DNA from: Corylus avellana
Taxonomy: Eukaryota > Streptophyta > Magnoliopsida > Fagales > Betulaceae
Assembly (NCBI RefSeq): GCF_901000735.1
Contig: NC_081541.1
Coordinates: 47,600,369-47,664,368 of the forward strand
Reading direction: 5' to 3'
DNA length: 64,000 bases
The notes beneath the pieces are model-generated. The model worked only from the letters and a program-made list of their open reading frames with translations, searched no databases and was not told the DNA's origin. The position numbers were made by a program, and so were the translations under genes. This document shows, piece after piece, positions 11,823 through 24,531 of the stretch; positions within the stretch are counted from its first letter, which is position 1, and each line of letters starts with the position of its first letter.

Positions 11823-12429
11823 GGCCCCACACGAGTGGTTGGTGAGAATAGTTTTATTGTGTGGTGTAATAGTAAAGTATTTGATGGTGTTATACTGCAA
11901 TCAACAAACGTTTAGCATTGCAATGGTGTAGTAATAATACGAAAGAAATACTTTATGCATTTCATCAATCTTATCATATGTCTAATCTCTAGGGGCCACG
12001 AATCGTGTTTTTTTTTAGGAGGTTTTGCAAAAACTGTTAACCGTTATATATATAATATGAAATAATGTTGTTTTTATGTTTAAAATTTTAAATATATATA
12101 AAAATGTATAAAATCTATAAACTGTGTCGTATGTAATATGATATTATCGTATTACTAGAGAAACGACATGGTTTTGGTTTCTTTTTTTTTTTAAAAGCTG
12201 TTAGCGGCTATTAAAATTACTAAGGCAATTAGAGGAAGCAGTTAGTGATAGTTGGAAAATATGAATGAGAGATTGAACGAAACTTAAGGACTGTATATAC
12301 ATGAATGTCTCAAAAATGCATATAAAGATAAAGTAATGATAGAAGGAATACTATAGAGTCTTCCCAAATGTAATATGCCTTTTAAAGACATCACATTTGG
12401 GAGGACACAATGAGGACACTAGACCTCCT
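11823..12429. other. AT-rich intergenic DNA, no gene seen
   Basis: No coding or RNA gene was recognised. One small palindrome at about 12360-12402 (CTTCCCAAATGT ... ACATTTGGGAG) may be the remnant of a short MITE. Confidence 0.4.
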
Positions 12430-12812
12430 TGTTAGGAAATTAAGCGGTTATGGAGTTTTTACATTAATATACATAGTTAAACATAACTCTAACCCAAAAA
12501 ACTAAGCTAATGGGCTAAGGTCCACTTAAGTATATTAAATACTATTTTCTTTTATATTTTCTCAATGTGGGACTCAATACTCGCAAGTGTACTCATAACA
12601 CTCCTTATATAACCAAGAGTAGTAGACCACATAGAGAGAAAGGTTTATAAAGATAGCCATGTGTATTAAGTTTCACATTGCTTAATTACTAGGTGAAACT
12701 GTGCTTTATAAGGAATTCAAGGGGAAGCTCTAAATTGACTAGTCATCTTGGAGTGATAACGTAAATGTGGTTAACACTTTTTTCTGAATTGTTACAAATG
12801 GTATCAAAGCCA
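12430..12812 (+). mobile_element. LTR-retrotransposon fragment: LTR plus tRNA-Met primer-binding site
   Basis: A candidate 367-bp LTR runs from TGTTAGGAAATT (12430) to AATTGTTACA (12796), with the usual TG...CA ends. Two bases later comes TGGTATCAAAGCC (12799-12811), one mismatch from the classic TGGTATCAGAGCC site complementary to initiator tRNA-Met, typical of Copia and TRIM elements. I found no gag-pol and no second LTR downstream, so this is a broken element or a TRIM remnant. Confidence 0.7.
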
Positions 12813-14603
12813 CCTACTAACTCCAAGTCATGTGGTACTGGAGCATTAAATGACATAGCCCTCAGTAAGAATTCGATATTAGGTATCATTAGATTTGTGA
12901 TACATCGGAGATGAAATTATTACAGATTGAGAAAATCTATACCGATCAGAATGGGTCAGATATGATGATAAAATCATTGCCTATGCATAAGCTTGAAACT
13001 AGAAAATAAAAATAAAATAAAATAAATAAAAAAAATAAAAAATCTTAGTGGACCACACATAGTCCAAAAGGAGAGATTTGTTGGGTGGTCCCACCTATGT
13101 GGTGGGACCAACCCACGCAGTGCTACAAAATAAAGGGCATCAGCCTTTGTTCTATGGCAAGGAGAAGAGGTCAAACAATGCGTGACCCTCTTGACAAAAA
13201 AAAAATTGGGGCTTTTCATATGGCCATTTCAGTATTATGTTCTTGACAATAAGAGCTACGTATTGACTGATCGATCCAGTTGGTTAGTTGCTCATACATA
13301 TTTGGTGAGATCTTTCTTTATTGTTCTTATTGAAATCCACTCTTGGAGTGACTAATTTGTGTTTTAATTTAAGAATGTATGTGTTCTTAATGTGTTGCTC
13401 GCCTCTAGATATTGCTATTGAGAATATACTTGTAAACTCATTATTGTTGGTAGAAGAAGCTTTAATTGAATTAGGTCTCGTAGTTTTTCCCTTCACATCA
13501 AAGGGTTATCGATGTAAAAAATTTGGTGTTTTGCTTGTGAGTTGTTTGATTTATTTCTCTACATTGTCGGTGAGTTGTTTATTCGATGTTAGATTGACTA
13601 TTTAATTTGCACGAAGATGAATAGATAATTTCCGATGTGTGTGCCTTGATTGGCATTCACTCCTATATATATAAAATACTGCAAAACTACATAAACAAAC
13701 ATGGAGATAATGAAAAGATGGTTGAGAGAATGATTTTTATCATTTTTCTTAAAAATATTGAATAATTATAGATAAACCATATGCATGGGATATAGTATAT
13801 TGAGTAATTAATTGTAAGTAAACTATCTAAATGGGACAAGGTAAATTAGGTAATCATCAAACTTTGACCATTATACTTACAAATTATATTGCTGTTGTTA
13901 AATTTTATATATGTATATTTAGTCGTACTCGTACCTCATGAAAAAAAAAAAAAATTAATAAACTTCTTTTTGTTTTTGTGGAATCAACAATTCCCTTTCT
14001 TTTATTTTATAAAGAAATGAAATCATATTTAAATAAGTAAATTACATCATGTCATAGTAATTTAGAATTGAATAATTGAATAATTTTAGTTCTAAGGTGC
14101 TTATTTACTTTAATTGAATAATTGGATTTTAATTACATTAATGATAAGGAGATTTACCATCCAAAGGGATTTAGAATTTTAAATTTCATTTATTTTATGT
14201 TGTAATTTATACTTGAAGAATCAAAAAGTAAATCTAAAAATTAAAAAAAAAACTAATTATAAACTTAAGTAAAGAGTAGGCTTTTGTTTGTTCTTTTGAG
14301 GGTAACCATAGATAAAGAAACCGAAGTATGAACCATCTTTAGAGTTTGTTTGAGATTGCGTTTGAGAAATAAAGCTTTAAGTAAAAAGCTTTTTTTTGGC
14401 AAAAGTTTCGTTTAAAAGCTTTTGTCAAAAGTGCGCTTTTGCCATTTTTATAGTAAATTTTTTTTTTTAAAAAAATAACTTTTGAAATTTTTTACCAAAC
14501 AGGCTAGCTTTTGTTTGGCATGGCTTTTTAAATACTAAAAGTAAAAATACTTTTTAAGCTATCTAACCTAATCCCAAACAGGTCATTATTCCTTTTTGTA
14601 TCT
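12813..14603. other. Intergenic DNA with repeat debris, no gene supported
   Basis: The first part may be internal sequence of the LTR element. It has a GTGGTCCCACC...GGTGGGACC hairpin at about 13084-13112. The 94-residue frame at 13321-13605 has no recognisable domain and no conserved context. A foldback MITE related to 1372-1607 lies at about 14337-14585 (ends GTTTGAGATTGCGTTTGAG and AATCCCAAACAGG). Confidence 0.4.
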
Positions 14604-14725
14604 TTGTTTTTTTTTTTTTTTTTTTTTTTTGACATGTACGCACAAAAGGAGGGAATATGATTCGAACTAGTGACCTCCGCTTCATTAGGCATGATCCTAA
14701 CCAATTGAGCTACCCCTTAAAGACT
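14604..14725 (-). mobile_element. tRNA-derived SINE with 11-bp target duplication
   Basis: Read on the minus strand, it has a pol III box A (TAGCTCAATTGG, 14701-14712) and box B (AGTTCGAATCA, 14658-14668), a short body ending GTACATGTC, and a poly-A tail (T run at 14606-14630). It is flanked by identical TTTTTGTATCT at 14593-14603 and 14726-14736, marking an LINE-mobilised insertion. At about 122 bp it is a complete short SINE; it is not a functional tRNA gene. Confidence 0.88.
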
Positions 14726-14879
14726 TTTTTGTATCTATTTGGTGTACGAGAAGGATGAAAAGATTTTGAAAGGGTATATGGATATGTGGGCGCGCCCACA
14801 CCACACACACATATATATAAGCAATAAAGTTTTTTTTTTTTTTTTGGAAAAGAATGAGCGATATATAAATCAAAACAAC

Positions 14880-15560
14880 TTAAGCATAATGCTCTACAGA
14901 GATAATGTCTAAAATGGAATTAGGAACTTCGTCAATAAGGACTTGTTCCACACTACAGGATAATGCTTCCTTCGCCTGGCTATGAGTAGCACCATTGAGA
15001 TTTTGTCTAACACGATTAATCTTCTAGATTTGTAGACAATTAAGCAAGTCCCTCGCCTCCTCCATAAGATGACCGTAACGGTTCCAATTTCTCCCATCTT
15101 TATTACGAGCTTACACCACTTGGAGGGAGCCACTGTCTAGAACCACCCTATGAAAACCCAATTTCTGACTCAACTTAATGGCCCTTAATGCCACTGCTGT
15201 CTCCGCAATATTGGGCTCTACGATGTAGTCTTTTGGCGCTACCACACCTCTCCCTTCCCATCTCTGACAACCACAGTAATACCCATCTTCCTTCTACTCT
15301 TATCCATAGCTATATCCCAATTTATTTTAACAAACTCGTTCTTAGAGGCTTCCCATTGAACGTCATCTGTAATCACCCTCTCCATCGGGCTATCTTTCCG
15401 AGAGTTAGCTAATTTGAATGCCTCTAGAGACTTCGCGGCACACCCGATTACACTAGAAGGAGGACTAACCTTCTTCCCATAAACACATGCGTTCCTACGA
15501 AATCATAACATTCTAGCCACAACCGCCATGAGCTCTATATCTTCCTTCTCCAAAAATTGA
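14880..15560 (-). pseudogene. LINE 3' end: degenerate RNase H (RVT_3) domain
   Basis: The minus-strand translation gives the end of a plant non-LTR polyprotein. In order it shows EKEDIELMAVVARML*FRRN, then a RNase H core with VKINWDIAMD, MGITVVVRDGKGEVW, LDSGSLQVV*ARNKDGRNWN, RYGHLMEEARDLLNCLQI*K and INRVRQNLNGATHSQAKEAL. These match the plant RVT_3 pattern, including the Asp of KINWD and the Asp of LDSGSLQVV. In-frame stops and shifts kill it. The reverse transcriptase part is absent, as expected of a 5'-truncated LINE insertion. Confidence 0.85.
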
Positions 15561-15599
15561 AAAAGCTCTTCCAATATGAAAACAAGCTCCTCCAATATA

Positions 15600-17500
15600 A
15601 GCAATAAAGTTGGTAAAGCAATAAAGATGGTAGCACACTTTTTTTTTTTTTTTTTTTTAATTTTTAACGAAGTATCTCTTCATTGATATAATAATCAAAC
15701 AGAGCAAAATGCTTCATACAATACCAAAGATACAATTTAAAATCTTCATAACTCAAACATTATCTATGACATACACAATAGCTTCTCGGGCTATTGCAAA
15801 ATAATATCTACGAAAAGTCACTGTCCCAATCAATTTAATTTCAGATCTACAGCAAATTCCGACGAATTACGTCTCTATATCTACTACCAGGTCATTGATT
15901 CTTTATGCCTAACTCCTCCATCATCGGTGTATGGTTTGCTCTCAGAAAATGAACCATAAGAAAACAAAAGACCGACTGAAAACCAATTCCGTTATTCTTA
16001 AGGATTTGTGAAAACAAAACCTATAAAAAGGAATAAAACTTCACCCCATAGATCACTACAAATAGCAGATTTAGAGAGAATACATTCTTATTTAAAAACA
16101 ATGAAAATACAATAATAAAAGCCCAACACACCCTCATGTGTTTCATGCGCCACCGCCAATCAGCCACGCGCCGCTGGAATGCATCATGAGGACCATTGAC
16201 ACACAGGCCCTAGTCCATCTACCATGGAGGCGGAAAAAAAGAGGGAAAAGGGGGAAGGAGAAAGGGGGAGGAGGGAGTTGTAACTCCCTCCCCTAGTTTA
16301 ACCCCTCATAGATTTGACAATTAACCATGTGTGTTATGAGTCTAGTAATAGAGGTATTTTAGGATTAGAATACTTAGAGATAATAAGTTATGTTTATAAA
16401 ATTAGATTTATAATTTAAATATTATATATAATATGTTATCATTAAAGATAATATATTATCTCATTAGAAGTAGTTTATTTCTATTAGTCTTTTATATTTA
16501 TTATGTGTTGTAAGTCTCTATTTAAAGATACTAAGTTTATTAATGAAATTAAGCAAAGATTAATTATTCAGCTCTTTAGTTGATTTAGGGCTATTAGGGT
16601 TTCTTGAACTAACCTTAATCTATCAGTTACGTGCTAGAGCAATTAAGCCGATAACAATGTGGTGATTTGTATTTTACTTTTTTATACCTTTGAAACAAAC
16701 AAAAGTGATTTTAATTAAGCCATCAAAGATTTATGAAAAAATAAAAAATAAAAATTGATTTAGTTTGAACATAATAACATCATTACATCAAAATGATTAG
16801 AGTAGTCTTATGGAGACTTCCAAAATACCCAAACTTCTTTATTATTTGACGTGGCACAAACTAACCAAAAACATTTATTCTATCTCCTATTCAGTGCCAC
16901 CCCATTAGACCATCTGGTGGTCACAACCACTAGGTGGGCCATGAGAAGGGATCAAAGCTACTAGCGAAGGCTCTCGGGCTGATCAAACAACTCCTAAGCT
17001 TTTGAGATGACTACCTTAAGGGTTTTAGAAACAGTGCAACCATTTTAAAGTAGGATTAGCAATTTTTGACACGATTTGTAAATTCGATACAAACCTTTCA
17101 CGAAATTAAATGATTAAGTTTATGAGTCAGATTCGTTTAATTAAATGAGTATGGTTAGAAACTTAGAATTGACCTACATAGTCATATATTCATGCTTCAA
17201 TAGGACCCAAACTCGACACACGCGACATAATGGTAGGCAATTTTTGACATGACCCTGCTCGACATGAACCTAATGCAAAATTAGAAAGTTAGAGTTGACC
17301 TATTTAATTAAATGAGTTGGCTTATGATTAACCTAGATAGTCTTATACACATATCTCAACACCATAGCCAGCTCGAGCCTTAGGTGGATTAGGCGGCCAC
17401 CTAAGGCCCCAATTAATAAATATTAATGAAGATTTTTTCCTTAAAAAATTATTTAAGGCCTTAATTACCGTCAATATTATTTAATTAAGGCCCCAAATTA
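15600..17500. repeat. LTR-like and unclassified repeat DNA
   Basis: The stretch at about 16130-16640 (GC-rich leader, then 'GTCTCTATTTAAAGATAC ... TTAATGAAATTAAGC') reads like a degenerate LTR with TATA and poly-A regions. At 17060-17290 are imperfect repeats of a 'GACATGACC...TTAATTAAATGAGTT' unit, related to 63230-63610. At 17380-17500 is a 'CCACCTAAGGCCCC' block and its inverse-like echo. No open reading frame was recognised. The same DNA recurs at 18958-20858. Confidence 0.45.
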
Positions 17501-17516
17501 TGGTAAATAAGTAATT

Positions 17517-17691
17517 GAGAAGAGATATACTAAGGGTACTAACTCTTTTACTAATAGATGCTTACTAAACTAATGTGTGACTCATTCATTGGTACTAGTT
17601 ACATTTATCTTAATTAATTGTTTTATTTTTCTCCCATGAACTAGCTACACATTAATTTAGTAAGCATTTGTTAGTACCCCTAGCATTTCTC
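17517..17691. mobile_element. Small foldback MITE
   Basis: Inverted ends pair GGGTACTAACTCTTTTACTA with the inverse of TTGTTAGTACCCC, and GCTTACTAAACTAATGTGTG with the inverse of CACATTAATTTAGTAAGC. The outer edges read TTGAGAA and TTCTCAA. It is about 175 bp and non-coding. A redundant copy is at 20875-21049. Confidence 0.65.
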
Positions 17692-18099
17692 AATTGAAAA
17701 ACATTAATATTGTTTGATTCTCTTAAAATCTTCAACATTCCATTCTTGAAACAAGTATTGCAATAATTGATAGCATTAAATAAGAAAATCAAATAATATA
17801 TTAATATCAAAGTCATTCTCCGAGAATGATTAGTTTTGGCGTGGTGCTTTTGCTCATGCCTAGAGAATGGCTACCTATGTCCCGAATTGAATCTGCACCA
17901 GGCAGATCTATTATATAAGCGGAAGATTGAGCATGGGTTAGCAGATGTAGACGTCATAGGATTTCAATGTAAGATTTGTATGTTTTTAACCTTTATGACG
18001 TGTAATCTTTTAGCTTCAGCTATGAATTTCAGAGTTATGCTTTATGATTGTAAGAGCTTTTATGGTATTGATTATTCATGAATGAAATCGAAATGAATT

Positions 18100-18199
18100 N
18101 NNNNNNNNNNNNNNNNNNNNNNNNNNNNNNNNNNNNNNNNNNNNNNNNNNNNNNNNNNNNNNNNNNNNNNNNNNNNNNNNNNNNNNNNNNNNNNNNNNN
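18100..18199. other. Assembly gap (100 N) between overlapping contigs
   Basis: 100 N flanked by a direct repeat that starts and stops exactly at the gap edges. The real gap is almost certainly negative. Confidence 0.95.
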
Positions 18200-21100
18200 T
18201 TTTGGAAAAGAATGAGCGATATATAAATCAAAACAACTTAAGCATAATGCTCTACAGAGATAATGTCTAAAATGGAATTAGGAACTTCGTCAATAAGGAC
18301 TTGTTCCACACTACAGGATAATGCTTCCTTCGCCTGGCTATGAGTAGCACCATTGAGATTTTGTCTAACACGATTAATCTTCTAGATTTGTAGACAATTA
18401 AGCAAGTCCCTCGCCTCCTCCATAAGATGACCGTAACGGTTCCAATTTCTCCCATCTTTATTACGAGCTTACACCACTTGGAGGGAGCCACTGTCTAGAA
18501 CCACCCTATGAAAACCCAATTTCTGACTCAACTTAATGGCCCTTAATGCCACTGCTGTCTCCGCAATATTGGGCTCTACGATGTAGTCTTTTGGCGCTAC
18601 CACACCTCTCCCTTCCCATCTCTGACAACCACAGTAATACCCATCTTCCTTCTACTCTTATCCATAGCTATATCCCAATTTATTTTAACAAACTCGTTCT
18701 TAGAGGCTTCCCATTGAACGTCATCTGTAATCACCCTCTCCATCGGGCTATCTTTCCGAGAGTTAGCTAATTTGAATGCCTCTAGAGACTTCGCGGCACA
18801 CCCGATTACACTAGAAGGAGGACTAACCTTCTTCCCATAAACACATGCGTTCCTACGAAATCATAACATTCTAGCCACAACCGCCATGAGCTCTATATCT
18901 TCCTTCTCCAAAAATTGAAAAAGCTCTTCCAATATGAAAACAAGCTCCTCCAATATAAGCAATAAAGTTGGTAAAGCAATAAAGATGGTAGCACACTTTT
19001 TTTTTTTTTTTTTTTTAATTTTTAACGAAGTATCTCTTCATTGATATAATAATCAAACAGAGCAAAATGCTTCATACAATACCAAAGATACAATTTAAAA
19101 TCTTCATAACTCAAACATTATCTATGACATACACAATAGCTTCTCGGGCTATTGCAAAATAATATCTACGAAAAGTCACTGTCCCAATCAATTTAATTTC
19201 AGATCTACAGCAAATTCCGACGAATTACGTCTCTATATCTACTACCAGGTCATTGATTCTTTATGCCTAACTCCTCCATCATCGGTGTATGGTTTGCTCT
19301 CAGAAAATGAACCATAAGAAAACAAAAGACCGACTGAAAACCAATTCCGTTATTCTTAAGGATTTGTGAAAACAAAACCTATAAAAAGGAATAAAACTTC
19401 ACCCCATAGATCACTACAAATAGCAGATTTAGAGAGAATACATTCTTATTTAAAAACAATGAAAATACAATAATAAAAGCCCAACACACCCTCATGTGTT
19501 TCATGCGCCACCGCCAATCAGCCACGCGCCGCTGGAATGCATCATGAGGACCATTGACACACAGGCCCTAGTCCATCTACCATGGAGGCGGAAAAAAAGA
19601 GGGAAAAGGGGGAAGGAGAAAGGGGGAGGAGGGAGTTGTAACTCCCTCCCCTAGTTTAACCCCTCATAGATTTGACAATTAACCATGTGTGTTATGAGTC
19701 TAGTAATAGAGGTATTTTAGGATTAGAATACTTAGAGATAATAAGTTATGTTTATAAAATTAGATTTATAATTTAAATATTATATATAATATGTTATCAT
19801 TAAAGATAATATATTATCTCATTAGAAGTAGTTTATTTCTATTAGTCTTTTATATTTATTATGTGTTGTAAGTCTCTATTTAAAGATACTAAGTTTATTA
19901 ATGAAATTAAGCAAAGATTAATTATTCAGCTCTTTAGTTGATTTAGGGCTATTAGGGTTTCTTGAACTAACCTTAATCTATCAGTTACGTGCTAGAGCAA
20001 TTAAGCCGATAACAATGTGGTGATTTGTATTTTACTTTTTTATACCTTTGAAACAAACAAAAGTGATTTTAATTAAGCCATCAAAGATTTATGAAAAAAT
20101 AAAAAATAAAAATTGATTTAGTTTGAACATAATAACATCATTACATCAAAATGATTAGAGTAGTCTTATGGAGACTTCCAAAATACCCAAACTTCTTTAT
20201 TATTTGACGTGGCACAAACTAACCAAAAACATTTATTCTATCTCCTATTCAGTGCCACCCCATTAGACCATCTGGTGGTCACAACCACTAGGTGGGCCAT
20301 GAGAAGGGATCAAAGCTACTAGCGAAGGCTCTCGGGCTGATCAAACAACTCCTAAGCTTTTGAGATGACTACCTTAAGGGTTTTAGAAACAGTGCAACCA
20401 TTTTAAAGTAGGATTAGCAATTTTTGACACGATTTGTAAATTCGATACAAACCTTTCACGAAATTAAATGATTAAGTTTATGAGTCAGATTCGTTTAATT
20501 AAATGAGTATGGTTAGAAACTTAGAATTGACCTACATAGTCATATATTCATGCTTCAATAGGACCCAAACTCGACACACGCGACATAATGGTAGGCAATT
20601 TTTGACATGACCCTGCTCGACATGAACCTAATGCAAAATTAGAAAGTTAGAGTTGACCTATTTAATTAAATGAGTTGGCTTATGATTAACCTAGATAGTC
20701 TTATACACATATCTCAACACCATAGCCAGCTCGAGCCTTAGGTGGATTAGGCGGCCACCTAAGGCCCCAATTAATAAATATTAATGAAGATTTTTTCCTT
20801 AAAAAATTATTTAAGGCCTTAATTACCGTCAATATTATTTAATTAAGGCCCCAAATTATGGTAAATAAGTAATTGAGAAGAGATATACTAAGGGTACTAA
20901 CTCTTTTACTAATAGATGCTTACTAAACTAATGTGTGACTCATTCATTGGTACTAGTTACATTTATCTTAATTAATTGTTTTATTTTTCTCCCATGAACT
21001 AGCTACACATTAATTTAGTAAGCATTTGTTAGTACCCCTAGCATTTCTCAATTGAAAAACATTAATATTGTTTGATTCTCTTAAAATCTTCAACATTCCA

Positions 21101-21457
21101 TTCTTGAAACAAGTATTGCAATAATTGATAGCATTAAATAAGAAAATCAAATAATATATTAATATCAAAGTCATTCTCCGAGAATGATTAGTTTTGGCGT
21201 GGTGCTTTTGCTCATGCCTAGAGAATGGCTACCTATGTCCCGAATTGAATCTGCACCAGGCAGATCTATTATATAAGCGGAAGATTGAGCATGGGTTAGC
21301 AGATGTAGACGTCATAGGATTTCAATGTAAGATTTGTATGTTTTTAACCTTTATGACGTGTAATCTTTTAGCTTCAGCTATGAATTTCAGAGTTATGCTT
21401 TATGATTGTAAGAGCTTTTATGGTATTGATTATTCATGAATGAAATCGAAATGAATT
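18200..21457. repeat. Contig start identical to 14842-18099
   Basis: This is the partner of the preceding copy, with unique sequence continuing after 21457. It begins inside the same poly-T tract and ends at ...AAATGAATT. No independent features are listed for it except the LINE fragment, for completeness. Confidence 0.93.
18238..18918 (-). pseudogene. LINE RNase H fragment, redundant copy of 14880-15560
   Basis: It appears identical to the fragment 3,358 bp upstream because the whole contig end is duplicated across the gap. It is probably the same genomic object. Confidence 0.85.
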
Positions 21458-21469
21458 TCTCTTTAATAT

Positions 21470-21573
21470 ATATATATATATATATCAAAGTCATTCTTAA
21501 ATAAAATTTTCATGTTACGTAGAGATATTTTGGAACATGATCATCTTCATTTAAATTGGAGGGGTATTTTGTG

Positions 21574-21604
<31 letters not shown>

Positions 21605-21975
21605 TTTTTTTTAACTTTTTGAGGGGACAAAAGTACCCCTCTAATATAACTAACTGAATATTATCCAGTTCAAATAAACTGGAGAGGATTCTAATTCAGA
21701 TATTTTGGGCCTTGTGATGAGCAACTAAAGATTCCAATCGTAATTTACAATGACAGCTAATTAGCAATAAATTATAATCACAAGTCCCAATTGATATTTG
21801 GATAGTCACTGCATGAGATATGAGTTTTTTTTTTAATTATTTTTTTTTTAATTATTTTATTTTTTATTTTTATTTTTTTATTATATTTCCCTAACATAGG
21901 TTGCTTGTCCACAAAATATAAATTTATGATTGGATTCCAACTTAAAAAAAATTAAATGTTAGGAAGATGGAAAGT

Positions 21976-22023
<48 letters not shown>

Positions 22024-22484
22024 AAGTCATTCTTAAATAAAATTTTCATGTTGAACGTAGAGATATTTTGGATCATGATCATCTTCAGTTATATTGGAGG
22101 GGTATTTTGTGTGTGTGTGTGTGTGTTTTTTTTCACTTTTTGTGGGGACAAAAATACCTTCCCAATATAACTAATTGGATATTATTCCGTTCAAATAGAC
22201 TAGAGAGGATTGTAATTCAGATATTTTGGGCCTTGTGATGAGCAGCTAAAGATTCCAATCGTAATTTACGATGACAGCTAATTAGCAATAAATTATGATC
22301 ACAAGTCCCAATTGGTATTTGGATAGTCATTGCATGAGATATGAGGTTTCTTTTTTTGTCAATTTTTTTTTCAATTTTTTTTTTCTAACATGTGAGATAG
22401 GTTGCTTTTGTCCACAAAATATGAATTTATGATTGGATTTCAACCTTAAAAAAATTAAATGTTAGGAAGATGGAAAGTCTTTAA
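21470..22484. repeat. Local tandem duplication (two units of about 0.5 kb) seeded in TA repeats
   Basis: Unit 1 (about 21470-21985) and unit 2 (about 22000-22484) each run from a TA microsatellite through TCAAAGTCATTCTTAAATAA, a GT microsatellite, and TTGGGCCTTGTGATGAGCA to GGAAGATGGAAAGTCTTTA. The copies differ at scattered bases and poly-T lengths, so unlike the contig overlaps this is a real, older duplication. The 21967-22170 open frame is microsatellite translation. Confidence 0.8.
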
Positions 22485-23246
22485 ATATTTTATTCAATTA
22501 CAAACTTATATTTGTAAGTTTCTATTATTTCTCTCTATTTCTCTATTCAAGTCTTATTCAAATTTGAATTCTTCTTATTTTCTCAAATTTTATTATCTTA
22601 CAACAACTATTCAAGTCCTTAAAATCATTTCATATCTGATCCATGATTAAAAAAAAATAATAATAAGGAGATGTTAGAAAAAAGAAGAATAATTTTTAAA
22701 TACAAATATAATATTTAAATTTAAGAAAAATACCTTATTTAAATTTCTACCTTAAACCCCAAAATGTATCTAGCCGGCCTACTCAGAAACCACCATTCCA
22801 ACACAAGTTATGACCCCTACCTCAAAGTTTAGTTAGGAGTGGTGAACCACCTCACCAGTAAAGAAGCTGAACAATTTTTTATTTTTTTTTTTTTTTTAGT
22901 TTTTTGTTTTACCTGCTCTTGAGCCATTGCAGCTACTCCTGAACCAATGGCTCAAGGGCCAATCAAATGACACCTTAAACTCTCAAGTTGGCTACCTTAA
23001 GGGCTCCAGAAACAGCGCAGCCACCCTCCAGGTTGGTTGGTTGTTGTTGAACCACCCATAAAGAAGCTGGACAATTTTTTTTGTTTTTTTACAACTTAAT
23101 TACACGACAACGCCATGTCACATGCCACTCCGATAAGTTTTGTTGAGGTTCTGTAGCGCCACATCGCAATGGCAGTGAGAGAGTAGAATAATAAAGTCTT
23201 TTAAAGTTTTGTCCAAATTTCAAAATGGGTTGCTCTATTACTTTTA
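22485..23246. other. Intergenic DNA with a GC-rich hairpin-type repeat
   Basis: No gene seen. At 22780-23080, repeated AACCACC / GGTGG blocks and two 'AAGAAGCTG(A/G)ACAATTTTTT' segments resemble the GC-rich MITE core at 11260-11640. The rest is AT-rich. Confidence 0.4.
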
Positions 23247-23625
23247 TTTTTAAAAGGGTAAAGTCCATTTAACCCCTTTAAACTACCACCCCAATGACAA
23301 TCTTTTTCTCAAACTATCAATTGCGACAATTTATTCTAAAAACTACCAAAATAATGATAATGTACCCCAAATTTTAACAAAATGACAAAATTACCTTTAT
23401 TAAAATAAAAAATATATATATTAATTTTTTTTTTCCAAATTTTAAGGGCATTTTTGTCTTATTGAAAATTATATAGGGGTAATTTCGTCATTTTGTTAGC
23501 TTTGGGGGTACATTGTTATTATTTTGGTAGTTTGAGTGGTAAATTGTCCTAATTGATAGTTTGAATGTAGATTGTCATTAAAGTAGTAGTTTGAAGGGAT
23601 TGAGTGGGCTTTACCCTCTTTAAAA
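23247..23625. mobile_element. 361-bp MITE, family 1, with near-perfect 9-bp TSD
   Basis: The element is 23256-23616. The ends are GGGTAAAGTCCATTTAACCCC and the inverse of GGGCTTTACCC, and both arms carry the ACAATTTA/TAAATTGT and 'ACTACCAAAATAATGA' motifs. It is flanked by TTTTTAAAA (23247-23255) and TCTTTAAAA (23617-23625), 8 of 9 matching. Non-coding. Confidence 0.8.
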
Positions 23626-24531
23626 TTAACAGTTTTTTATCTATTTGTCTCATTTGACATGTTATATATGCATCAAAGTTAGTAGTTTTCCCTCTTATGC
23701 TACAAATCCAGAAAATTAGGATTATGAAGAAAATGGATTTTGTTTCTAAAGTTTGGTCTCTTTGTTTTTTTTTTTTTTAAGAGAAAAAGGGTTCATGTCA
23801 ATATTTTTTTCATATTCTTCCTCATACCATCTTACAAATTATATACATCAACCATTAGATTTATGAGGTTACTATAAGTCTACAAATCTAATATTTAATT
23901 TGTAAGATGAAATAAAAAAAGAAAAAAAGCGTAAAAAATATTGATGTGAATTGCACTTAATGATATGTCATTGATAAATGGTGCTGATACGAACACTAGA
24001 ATATTAATTGAGAAACACGACATATTACAAATACAAACCATTAATTCAAATCCTAAAGATTATATTATTGAAATTAAAAACTTAAAAGAATAAATTCAAA
24101 TAAGATAAAAACCAAAGGATTTTCCATTTATTTAAGTATATATATTAGGATAAGTCTGATTCTGATGCACCCGATTATATTTGAACTTTTACCCAAACGC
24201 TAAAACCTGTGGGACCACTCTCTCCCTCGTCTCCTTTCTCTTTATTTATCCTCTTTTCACTTTTTCATTATTATTATCACCGCACGCGAGCTCTCATCCA
24301 ACTCTACTCTATTTTTCGCATCACACGTCCACATCAACACTAAACAACATTGAACCTCTCCAAGTCATCCTCATCACTATGATCACTTATCCTGTCGCAC
24401 TATCATTTACGACTACGACTTGACCTATTTACAAAATAGTCCTTTCAAAAAAAAAAAAAAAAAAAAGAAATTCTATTTTCGTTGGAATTATTCGGAGATT
24501 TATTTATGACGTGCTGCTCGATGCTCGATCG
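23626..24531. other. Intergenic DNA downstream of the DUF506 gene
   Basis: AT-rich, with a TTACAAATTA/TAATTTGTAAG inverted pair at about 23832-23908 that may be a short MITE. The segment next to 24532 should contain the 3' UTR of the minus-strand DUF506 gene. The 24181-24423 frame has no recognisable domain. Confidence 0.4.

Larger units (their letters stand above)
14842..18099. repeat. Contig end identical to 18200-21457 (3,258 bp)
   Basis: Every base compared, including poly-T lengths and microsatellites, matches at a constant offset of 3358 (3258 plus the 100-N gap). This is the signature of two overlapping contig ends placed side by side rather than a biological tandem repeat. The contents (LINE fragment, LTR-like DNA, MITEs) should be counted once. 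Confidence 0.93.

Noticed and set aside
13321..13605. 94-codon frame that might be a small membrane protein
   Set aside because: The hydrophobic look comes from T-rich composition. There is no start context, splice signal or family resemblance, and a similarly sized open frame exists on the opposite strand.
14604..14725. Possible tRNA gene, from box A and box B matches
   Set aside because: It cannot form a complete cloverleaf with an acceptor stem, ends in poly-A and is flanked by target duplications. It is a SINE.
14842..21457. A biological tandem duplication of 3.26 kb
   Set aside because: The copies look identical and the boundaries coincide with the N gap. An assembly overlap is simpler.
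21967..22170. 67-codon frame with an Ile-Tyr repeat
   Set aside because: Translation of a TA microsatellite.
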